NCBI GenBank assembly: GCA_022750295.1
Contig: JAKIVZ010000010.1
Location: forward strand, 20,348-84,347
DNA: 64,000 nt
Direction of reading: 5' to 3'
DNA from: Candidatus Lutacidiplasma silvani
GTDB taxonomy: Archaea; Thermoplasmatota; Thermoplasmata; Lutacidiplasmatales; UBA184
The notes beneath the pieces are model-generated. The model saw only the letters and a program-made list of their open reading frames with translations, did no database searches and had not been told where the DNA came from. Shown here piece after piece: positions 24,461-31,590 of the stretch (position 1 is the stretch's first letter; each line of letters starts with the position of its first letter). A program made the translations under genes and the position numbers.

Positions 24461-25195
24461 CTACTTCGCCGCACCTGCGGCGCCGTTCCCCGCGGCCAAG
24501 ACTCCGTCGACCAGGAGCCCGTGCAGCGAGAAGCCGCGAAGCATGGTATTCCACATTTGGAGTCGGATCTCGGGGGTCGACGCGAACGCGGCGACCATCT
24601 CCCCGACGAACCGCGAGTGCTCCTCGTCGGCCGTCACGTGGAGCCGGTAGTACTCGAGGGCGGCCTCGGGGACGTGGTAGTGCTGGGAGAACGCCGGGTA
24701 CAGTCGCTGGCAGAGTTCGACGTTGGGCGGCTCGGAGGACCCGGCGGCGGAGATGTAGAACGGCGACTCGCGGTTGATGTAGAGGAAGTCGTCGATCGCG
24801 ACCATCGTCGACGGGAGGTGGGGGGTCGACTGGACGGTCGCGCGGGGGAGGCCGAGCCCCTCGCAGAATCGGAGCCAAAGCTCCGGGTGGCCCGGCTCTT
24901 TCCCCTTCGGGTCGCCGGCCTCCTCGACCAGCTGGTCGAGGATCATCTTCCGGAACCGGTCGTTCGACGGCTCGTACGAGCACCGGGCGAACCGCTCGGC
25001 CATGGCGATCGGAACGCAGGCGAGCCAGGGGTAGAACTGGGCCACCCACCGATGGACCGTCTCCTTGGGGACCTTGCCGGCCTCGAGTTCGCGGAAGAAC
25101 GGGTGGGTCTTGAACGGGTGGTTGGCCATCTTGTAGTTCGTGAGCTCGCGGCGGAACGCCTCGCCCTCGAACCGGACCCACGGGGGCTCGGTCAT
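24461..25195 (-). CDS. PqqC/CADD-like haem-oxygenase-fold protein leading the aromatic operon
   Basis: 244 residues, all-helical TenA/PqqC/CADD-type fold. Metal-site signatures of the di-iron CADD-like group are EEAGDPKG...GHPELW (Glu and His) and HVTADEEH (His, Asp, His). The segment RWVAQFYPWLACVP carries conserved aromatic residues. Characterised relatives include PqqC (no metal) and chlamydial CADD, which makes p-aminobenzoate by sacrificing its own residues. As first gene of a chorismate operon, a role in p-aminobenzoate or another aromatic product is attractive but unproven. ATG 25195 is leaderless by the box at 25217-25222. Confidence 0.75.
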   Translation of the reverse strand: MTEPPWVRFEGEAFRRELTNYKMANHPFKTHPFFRELEAGKVPKETVHRWVAQFYPWLACVPIAMAERFARCSYEPSNDRFRKMILDQLVEEAGDPKGKEPGHPELWLRFCEGLGLPRATVQSTPHLPSTMVAIDDFLYINRESPFYISAAGSSEPPNVELCQRLYPAFSQHYHVPEAALEYYRLHVTADEEHSRFVGEMVAAFASTPEIRLQMWNTMLRGFSLHGLLVDGVLAAGNGAAGAAK

Positions 25196-25216
25196 CCCGA
25201 TTTTTACCGGGGCACG

Positions 25217-25222
25217 CTATTT
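25217..25222 (-). promoter_or_regulatory. TATA-like box for the aromatic operon
   Basis: AAATAG on the minus strand (CCAAATAGC context), centred about 25 nt before ATG 25195. It is the only box seen upstream of the ten tightly packed genes down to 14815. It overlaps the last codons of the MFS gene. Confidence 0.5.
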
Positions 25223-26716
25223 GGACGGCGAGGTTCCGTCGTGAACCCCCATCGACGGCAGTTTCGGCGCCGGTTGGGTCCGACTGAAATGGACCCCGAC
25301 CGACGAGGACGGGTCCTCCCGGCCCCGCAGCGCGTTCGCGATCGCGGCCACGATCAGGAGCGCGAGCCCGACCGCGAAAAGGACGTGGAGTCCGTTCATG
25401 AACGCCCCGGCGTCGACGGTCGCGCTCCCGGTTCCCGCAAAGATCGCCTGGAGGGTGGCGCGAGGTACGTCGGCGGCCAGGATCGTGAATGCGAGGGCGA
25501 GCGACCCGAGCGTCCCGGCGTTGAGGATCGTGATCCCGATCCCGGAGGCGATCCCGCGTCGGCTCGCCGGGACGCTCGACATCACCTCCGCCCGGTTCGG
25601 GGCCCCGAACATCCCCTGGCCGATGCCGAGGATCGCCATCGCTCCGCCGAGGAGCGTGTACGAACCGTGGGCGGGGAAGCGGAGGAGGATCAGGAACCCG
25701 ACGGCCCCGACGAGAAGCCCGGTCGTCCCGAGCGCGCGCGCGCCCCGACGGTCGGAGAGCCACCCGCTGAGCGGGCCCGCCGAAACGAACCCGACCGAGA
25801 GCGGCAGGAGGAGGATCCCGGCGGTGAGCGCCGAGTCCCCGAGCACCCCCTGGAGGTAGAACACCATCACGAACGAGAACGCGCCGCGGGCGAGGGCCGC
25901 GAGGCCGGCCGCGACGTTCCCGGCGAGGAACGTCCGGATCCGGAACAGGGTCAGGTCGAACATCGGGTGCGGGACGGTCCGCTCCGCGAACACGAATACG
26001 GCGAGCAGGGCGACCCCGACTCCCACGGACCCGAGCACGAACGGGTCGGTCCAACCGGCGAGCGCGCCGAGGGTGATCCCCACGAGGGCGAGGGTGAGCC
26101 CCCCGCCGAACGAGAGGTTCCCGACCCAGTCGATGGGAACGTCGCGTTCCGGCGCGTGCATCTCGCGGAGCTGCAAGTACGCCCAGATCGTCCCGAACGC
26201 CCCGATCGGGAGGTTGACCCAGAAGATCGACCGCCAGCCGAGGGTGGTGGTGAGGACCCCGCCGAGGACCAGGCCAACGACCGAGCCGGAGAGTGCGGCG
26301 ACCTGGTTGATCCCGAGCGCCTTCCCCCGCTCCCCCGGGGGGAAGGCATCGGTGAGCAGCGCCGCCGAGTTCGACCACAGGAACGCCGCCCCGACCCCCT
26401 GCACGACCCGCGCCGCGAGGAGCTCGGGTCCGGTCTGGGAGAAGCTCGCGAGCCCCGAGCCGATCGTGAAGACCGCGAACCCGAGCGTATACAGGCGGAC
26501 CCGACCGTACATGTCGGAGAGTCGGCCGAACGACAGGAGGAGCGTCGTCGTGACGACGCTGTAGGACAGGACGACCCAGAGGAGAATGACCGGGTTCGAC
26601 CCCGGGAGCTGCCGGCCGATGGTGGGCAGGCTGATCAGGACGATCGAGGCGTCGATGGACGCCATGAGGGTTCCAATCGTGGTATTGCTAAGGACGACCC
26701 ATTTTCGATTGACCAT
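25217..26716 (-). CDS. MFS efflux transporter, DHA2 (14-helix) type
   Basis: 499 residues with about 14 hydrophobic helices. Typical motifs are GRLSDMYGRVRLYTLG (motif A), RVVQGVGAAFLWSNSAALL (motif C region) and GWRSIFWVNLPIG, as in EmrB/QacA proton-driven exporters. The substrate cannot be told from sequence. The C-terminal 30 residues are a polar tail. ATG 26716 begins VNRKWVVLSNTTIGTLMAS, the normal first helix. A weak CTAAG at 26756-26760 could be its box with a short leader. No regulator gene is adjacent. Confidence 0.88.
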   Translation of the reverse strand: MVNRKWVVLSNTTIGTLMASIDASIVLISLPTIGRQLPGSNPVILLWVVLSYSVVTTTLLLSFGRLSDMYGRVRLYTLGFAVFTIGSGLASFSQTGPELLAARVVQGVGAAFLWSNSAALLTDAFPPGERGKALGINQVAALSGSVVGLVLGGVLTTTLGWRSIFWVNLPIGAFGTIWAYLQLREMHAPERDVPIDWVGNLSFGGGLTLALVGITLGALAGWTDPFVLGSVGVGVALLAVFVFAERTVPHPMFDLTLFRIRTFLAGNVAAGLAALARGAFSFVMVFYLQGVLGDSALTAGILLLPLSVGFVSAGPLSGWLSDRRGARALGTTGLLVGAVGFLILLRFPAHGSYTLLGGAMAILGIGQGMFGAPNRAEVMSSVPASRRGIASGIGITILNAGTLGSLALAFTILAADVPRATLQAIFAGTGSATVDAGAFMNGLHVLFAVGLALLIVAAIANALRGREDPSSSVGVHFSRTQPAPKLPSMGVHDGTSPSK

Positions 26717-26840
26717 GGCGAGGGGAGTTGATGCGAGTTCGATGGCGTCCGGACGCTTAGGGTTGACGCCGCCGCCGCCGTCGTGGGACAGCCAAGGGTA
26801 AACCCCCCTGCTGAGTCCGGTCGCCCATCGGGGGAAGTCG

Positions 26841-28310
26841 ATGCCAACGGAATCTTCCCCAGTCCCGGCCAAACGGAAGCCCGATTCTGAGCCCGGGCGC
26901 ACCCCGGGAGCCCCCGGCGCCCCGACGCCGGATCCGGTACCGACGCCGGGCCCGACGCTCAATTCCCCCCCAAGGACTCCGGCTCCCGCCCCCGCCGAAC
27001 CGGCGGCCCCGCCGACGCGCCGCTCGCCGCTGAGCCGGACCCCGGGGGCCCGGCCCTCGGAGGAGCAGCTGGAAGCCCTCTCGAAGGACCTCGCCTGGCA
27101 GCGGCCGGCCCGCCGAGTTGCGGCCCCGCGTGACTATTCGGCGACGCGCCGGATGCACGTCGTCATGATCGGATGGGAGTTCCCGCCCCACCACTCGGGT
27201 GGACTCGGCGTCCACTGCCTCGAACTGTGCCGGGAGCTCACCCGGATGGGACACCGGGTCACGTTCCTCACGCCGTTCTCGGGGCCGTTCACCGAGGTGC
27301 CGGGGGTCGAGTTCCGGTACCCGCAAGGCCCGGAGCCGGACCAACCGACCCCGGAGTTCCCGGCCACGTACTACGCCGGCGAGCTCGCCCACGGCTCCTC
27401 CCGCCAGGCAATCGAGGGGTGGGATGCGTGGGTCGCTTCCAGGACCGGTCTCGAGGATGCGAGCGTGGTCCACATTCACGACTGGTTCGGCACGGTGGGT
27501 GGGGTCGAGCTGGGTCGCCGCCTCGGCTGCCCGGTCGTCCTGACGATCCACTCGACGGAGTACGACCGCTCGCTCGGACATCCGGGCGAGACGATCCGTG
27601 CCCGCGAGGAGTTCGGGGTGCGGAACGCGGACATGGTCATCGCCGTGAGCCAGCATCTCGCGCGCCAGCTCATCGAGCGCTACGGGGCACGTCCCAATCG
27701 GATCCAGGTCATCTACAACGCCGTCCGCCCGACGGCTCGGCTCGAGCCCGTCGAGACGGCCGATCGGACCGTCCTCTGCCTCGGTCGGCTGACCGCCGTG
27801 AAGGGGATCGATACGTTCCTCCGGGCCGCGGCGCGGCTCGCCCCGGCGTTCCCGGATGCCCTGTTCGTCGTCGCCGGAGAGGGGCCGGAGTACCCGCGGC
27901 TGATCGACCTGGCCGTCCATCTGGGAGTCAGCGACCAGGTCGTGTTCCTCGGGCACGTGACCGAACCCGAGCGGCTGGTACTCCTCGCCTCGGCCTCCGT
28001 GTTCGTCTTGCCGTCGGTCGTCGAGCCGTTCGGGATCGCGGCCCTCGAAGCGATGGCCGCCGGGGTCCCGGTCATCCTGTCGAAGACGAGCGGGGTCGCG
28101 GAGGTCGCGACGAACGTCTTCGCCGTCGACTTCTGGGACGTGGAGGAGTTCGCGAGCCGCATCGCGGAGCTTCTTGTCTACCCGGAGCTTCGGGGGACGA
28201 TGGGAGCCGGCGGCCGGGACGACGCTCTCCGCGAGGGCTGGGCCGAGCGGACCGTCCAAACGGTCGGTGTCTACGCCGAGTTGATGTCCCGCTCGAGGGG
28301 TCCCCCGTGA
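26841..28310 (+). CDS. GT4-type glucan synthase/glycosyltransferase with Pro-rich N-terminal extension
   Basis: 489 residues. Residues 1 to about 100 are a Pro/Ala/Thr-rich, probably disordered extension. From Met105 a GT-B domain begins: MIGWEFPPHHSGGLGVHCLE, the opening of glycogen-synthase-like GT4 enzymes. IHDWFGTVG, LTIHSTEYDRS, LGRLTAVKGID and EPFGIAALEAMAAGVP follow. It should transfer glucose from a nucleotide sugar to alpha-glucan. The next gene (GH57) overlaps by GTGA, so synthesis and trimming or branching are coupled. An ATG at 27153 would drop the Pro-rich part. Confidence 0.85.
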   Translation: MPTESSPVPAKRKPDSEPGRTPGAPGAPTPDPVPTPGPTLNSPPRTPAPAPAEPAAPPTRRSPLSRTPGARPSEEQLEALSKDLAWQRPARRVAAPRDYSATRRMHVVMIGWEFPPHHSGGLGVHCLELCRELTRMGHRVTFLTPFSGPFTEVPGVEFRYPQGPEPDQPTPEFPATYYAGELAHGSSRQAIEGWDAWVASRTGLEDASVVHIHDWFGTVGGVELGRRLGCPVVLTIHSTEYDRSLGHPGETIRAREEFGVRNADMVIAVSQHLARQLIERYGARPNRIQVIYNAVRPTARLEPVETADRTVLCLGRLTAVKGIDTFLRAAARLAPAFPDALFVVAGEGPEYPRLIDLAVHLGVSDQVVFLGHVTEPERLVLLASASVFVLPSVVEPFGIAALEAMAAGVPVILSKTSGVAEVATNVFAVDFWDVEEFASRIAELLVYPELRGTMGAGGRDDALREGWAERTVQTVGVYAELMSRSRGPP

Positions 28311-29518
28311 AGGTCGCGCTCTACCTCCACATGCACCAGCCGTGGCGGCTCGCCCGGTTCCGGTACATGGACCTGGGCTCCGGACGCCCGTACATCGACC
28401 GGGAGCGGAACCTCGCGATCTTCCGGGGGATCGCCGAGCGTTCGTACCGTCCGACGCTCGACCGGCTCCTCGCCGCGACCGAGCAGTTCCCCGAGTTCCG
28501 GTTCAGCCTCTCGATCACGGGTTCGTTCGTCGAGCAAGCGGCGGCGGCCGCCCCCGACGTCCTCACCCGGGTCGCGAAGCTGGTCCGCTCCGGCCACGCC
28601 GCCCTCGTCGGGGAGACGTACTACCACTCGCTCGCCTTCCTGCTGCCGCCCCCCGAGCTCGCCGAGGAGGTCGAGCGGCACGCCGAGATGCTCGAGCACC
28701 AGTTCGGGCGTCGGGCGAAGGTCCTGCGGATGACCGAACTGGCGTTCTCCGACGACCTCGCCCGGTTCGCGGAGTCGCGCAAGTACGCGGCGATGCTGGC
28801 CGAGGGGTGGGAGGGGCTCCTCGGGGACCAGTCGCCGAACTACCTCTACTGCTCCTCGAGCGCGCCGACGGTGCGGCTCTTGCTGCGGAATTACCGGTTG
28901 AGCGACGACGTCGGATTCCGATTCTCCTCGAAGGAGTGGAACGAGTACCCGCTCCTCGCCGAGAAGTACGTCCGCTGGCTCGGCGACTCCCCGGGCGACA
29001 TCATCGGCCTCTTCCTCGATTTCGAGACGTTCGGCGAGCACCACCACGCTTCGACGGGGATCCTCGACTTCCTGACGGCCCTCCCGGCCGCGGCCGCTCG
29101 CGACCGGCGCCTCCAGTGGGCCACCGTCGAGGACGCGCTCGAGCTCGCCCCCGTGGGGACCGTCTCCGCGCCGATGACGGTGAGCTGGGCCGACGCCCAG
29201 CGCGACCTCGGGGCGTGGCTCGGGAATGACCTGCAACGGTCCGCCTTCGAGGCGGCGAAGAAGCTCGGGGCCATCGTCCGGCAGTGCGGCGAGCCGGGGC
29301 TCATCGAGGAATGGCGGTGGATGCTGACGTCCGACCATTTCTACTACATGTACGTCAGCGGCCACGGGGCCGACGCGGACGTCCATCGGTACTTCAGCTC
29401 GTACGGGAGCCCGTACGACGCGTACGCGAACTACATGAACGCCCTCACCGACCTCCGTCGGAGGGCCCTCGCCGTCCTCGGTCGGCCGGAGCCCCCGGCA
29501 CCGCGTGGTTCCGGGTGA
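28307..29518 (+). CDS. GH57 alpha-glucan-active glycoside hydrolase
   Basis: 403 residues. GH57 motif 1 HMHQP is at 8-12. MTELAF (Glu144, likely nucleophile) and FLDFETFGEHH (Asp238/Glu240 region, likely acid) follow. Family members include alpha-amylases, 4-alpha-glucanotransferases and branching enzymes; the length and single-domain form fit a small intracellular alpha-amylase. No signal peptide, so it acts on internal glucan with the coupled GT4. Start GTG 28307 lies in a GTGA overlap. Confidence 0.88.
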   Translation: MKVALYLHMHQPWRLARFRYMDLGSGRPYIDRERNLAIFRGIAERSYRPTLDRLLAATEQFPEFRFSLSITGSFVEQAAAAAPDVLTRVAKLVRSGHAALVGETYYHSLAFLLPPPELAEEVERHAEMLEHQFGRRAKVLRMTELAFSDDLARFAESRKYAAMLAEGWEGLLGDQSPNYLYCSSSAPTVRLLLRNYRLSDDVGFRFSSKEWNEYPLLAEKYVRWLGDSPGDIIGLFLDFETFGEHHHASTGILDFLTALPAAAARDRRLQWATVEDALELAPVGTVSAPMTVSWADAQRDLGAWLGNDLQRSAFEAAKKLGAIVRQCGEPGLIEEWRWMLTSDHFYYMYVSGHGADADVHRYFSSYGSPYDAYANYMNALTDLRRRALAVLGRPEPPAPRGSG

Positions 29519-29553
29519 GCGGGATTTCGGGACCGCGACTCGAACAGAGGGCG

Positions 29554-29560
29554 GAAATAC
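29554..29560 (+). promoter_or_regulatory. TATA-like box before the GH15 leader ORF
   Basis: GAAATAC, centred 27 nt before GTG 29584 and about 89 nt before the GH15 ATG, so the transcript should begin at the short ORF, not at GH15. Confidence 0.45.
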
Positions 29561-29583
29561 CGCGCTCCGAACTGGGGGGAGCG

Positions 29584-29649
29584 GTGCGACGAGCCAGAGC
29601 GGGACCGGGATTCGAGGCCCGGAGAGTCTTCGGGGGGTCGACGGGATGA
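29584..29649 (+). CDS. Short leaderless ORF overlapping the GH15 start
   Basis: GTG 29584 sits at the predicted transcription start. The frame encodes 21 Arg/Gly-rich residues (opening MRRARAGPGF) and ends at TGA 29647-29649, sharing ATGA with the GH15 ATG. It could deliver ribosomes to the main gene. In GC-rich DNA such frames arise by chance, so the evidence is position and overlap only. Confidence 0.35.
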   Translation: MRRARAGPGFEARRVFGGSTG

Positions 29650-31511
29650 TCACCCAGATGGCCGGGAACGGCCGGATCCTCCTGACGGTGAACGGCGACG
29701 GGGAGTGGAACCAGCTGTTCTACCCGTACCCGGGTCAGTTCCAGCACCTTCGGGAAATGCGGCTCGGCGTCTACGACGTCGGAGCCCGACGATTCTCCTG
29801 GCTCCGCCCCGGAAACGGCTTCTCGGTGCGGCAGGAGCCGAGCGGGGCCGCGAACTTTCCCGAGTCGCGCTGGAGCGGCTACGGTCTCTCGGTCAAGGTC
29901 GAAGACCTGGTCCATCCCAACCACGACCTCATCCTCCGGGTGATGCGGGTCCGGGCCGACCCCGCCCGGACCGTCCGGCTGTTCAGCTACCAGTCGCTCC
30001 AGATCGCCGAATCGCAGTATCAGGAGACCGCGTACGTCGACCCGGAGGCGAAGTCGCTCGTCCACTACAAGCGGCGGTTCTACTTCGAGTTCTTCGCGGA
30101 GCCGACGTTCACCCGGGCCGTCTGCGGCGAGCACTCGTTGAAAGGGCTCCGGGGGACGTACGTCGACGCGGAAGACGGTCTCCTCGAAGGACGGGCGATC
30201 GCCCATGGCGCCGCCGACAGCGCGCTCCAGTGGGACCTCGAGGCGGTCCCCGACCGGGACAGTGTCGTCTCGCTGTACCTCGCCATCGGGACGAGCACCG
30301 CGGAAGTCCACGGAATGCGCGAGTACGTCCGAGCGGGGAGCGTCGGCCGGTTCGAGGAAGAAGCCCGGGCCTTCTGGCGGGCGTGGACCCGCCGACGAAT
30401 GCCCGAATTTCCCACCGATCTGAGCCCGGAGGCGGCGAGCGTCTATCAGACGAGCGTCGTGATGATGCGTCATGCGTCGGGCCCGAACGGCTCGATCATC
30501 GCCTCGCCGGACACGACCGCGCTCGCTGTCGGGGGGGACACGTACAACTACTGCTGGTGGCGCGACGCCGGCTACGTCAGCAAGGCAATGGACGAGGCCG
30601 GCCTCTACGAGTACGCCCAGCGGTTCCTCGAGTTCGCGGCCCTCTGCCAGAGCCCGGACGGTTCGTTCCTCCACCGCCACTTCCCCGACGGCGCCGTCGG
30701 CAGCACCTGGCACCCGCCCCCGTTCCTCCAGGTCGACCAGACCGCGACCGTCATCGCGGCGGTCTGGCACCACTTCAAGCGCGGAGCCGACTCCGACGCG
30801 CTCCTCGGACTCTGGCCGCTCGTGAAGGGAGCGGCCACGTTCCTCACGACGTTCCGCGACCCCGAGACCGGTCTTCCCGCGGCGAGCTTCGACCTCTGGG
30901 AGGAGCGGAAGGGGATCCACACCTATTCGACCGCGACGGTCATCCACGCGCTCGAGCGGGCCGCCCGGATCGCCCGCGAGCTCGGCAAGGACGCGACCAA
31001 CTGGCGCTCGGCGAGCGAGGAGATGCGGGCCGCGGTCCGGACCCATCTGTGGGACGCCGGCGAGGGTCGGTTCGTCCGTTCCCTCGGTCCCCGCGATTCG
31101 AAGATCGATTCGTCGGTCCTCCTCGCCCTCAAGCTCGGACTCGTCCCCTGGGACGACCCGCTCGCGCGAGCCACCGTCGAGACGGTCGAAAAACGTCTGT
31201 GGAACCCGACCGTGGGCGGGCTCGCCCGGTTCGAGGGGGACGAGTACTGCGGGCGCGAGAACCCGTGGATCATCTGCACCCTCTGGCTCGCCGAGGCCCG
31301 CCTCCGACTCGGCCAGCGGGACCGGTGCCGGGAGCTGATCGAGTGGGTCGCCGGGCACGCGACGCCGACGCGGCTCCTCCCCGAGCAGATCGACTCGTCG
31401 AACGGCCAGGCGAAGAGCGCGGTTCCGCTCACCTGGTCCCACTCGACGTTCGTGGACGTGGTCCACAAGTACCGGCTCTCCTCGGCCCAGTCGGAAGCGG
31501 CCGAAGAGTAG
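29646..31511 (+). CDS. GH15 glucoamylase-like enzyme
   Basis: 621 residues. An N-terminal beta domain (GRILLTVNGDGEWNQLFYPY) is followed by an (alpha/alpha)6 catalytic domain. YNYCWWRDAGYVSKA, DLWEERKGIHTYSTATV (catalytic acid Glu) and RLLPEQIDS (base Glu) are standard GH15 signatures. It releases glucose from alpha-1,4-glucan ends (trehalase-type members also exist). No signal peptide: cytoplasmic. ATG 29646 overlaps a short upstream ORF by ATGA; a frame extension upstream has no homology. Confidence 0.9.
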   Translation: MITQMAGNGRILLTVNGDGEWNQLFYPYPGQFQHLREMRLGVYDVGARRFSWLRPGNGFSVRQEPSGAANFPESRWSGYGLSVKVEDLVHPNHDLILRVMRVRADPARTVRLFSYQSLQIAESQYQETAYVDPEAKSLVHYKRRFYFEFFAEPTFTRAVCGEHSLKGLRGTYVDAEDGLLEGRAIAHGAADSALQWDLEAVPDRDSVVSLYLAIGTSTAEVHGMREYVRAGSVGRFEEEARAFWRAWTRRRMPEFPTDLSPEAASVYQTSVVMMRHASGPNGSIIASPDTTALAVGGDTYNYCWWRDAGYVSKAMDEAGLYEYAQRFLEFAALCQSPDGSFLHRHFPDGAVGSTWHPPPFLQVDQTATVIAAVWHHFKRGADSDALLGLWPLVKGAATFLTTFRDPETGLPAASFDLWEERKGIHTYSTATVIHALERAARIARELGKDATNWRSASEEMRAAVRTHLWDAGEGRFVRSLGPRDSKIDSSVLLALKLGLVPWDDPLARATVETVEKRLWNPTVGGLARFEGDEYCGRENPWIICTLWLAEARLRLGQRDRCRELIEWVAGHATPTRLLPEQIDSSNGQAKSAVPLTWSHSTFVDVVHKYRLSSAQSEAAEE

Positions 31512-31527
31512 CCGGCCCCGCCGGCAA

Positions 31528-31534
31528 CCTTAGG
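31528..31534 (+). promoter_or_regulatory. TATA-like box before the second GH15 gene
   Basis: CCTTAGG, about 60 nt before ATG 31591. No start codon lies at leaderless distance, so the transcript would have a leader of about 30 nt. Confidence 0.35.
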
Positions 31535-31590
31535 TAGCGCGGGCCGCTCGGGCGCCCCGCGCGGGCCGTCGGCCCGGCGAGGGTCGGTCG

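Noticed and set aside
25200..25206. The T-run at 25201-25205 as a terminator
   Set aside because: It lies between the aromatic operon's box and its ATG and reads as A on the transcribed minus strand, so it cannot end the MFS transcript.
23993..26731. A 912-codon plus-strand frame opposite the aldolase, PqqC-like and MFS genes
   Set aside because: Low-complexity charged sequence; the opposite strand encodes three recognisable proteins.
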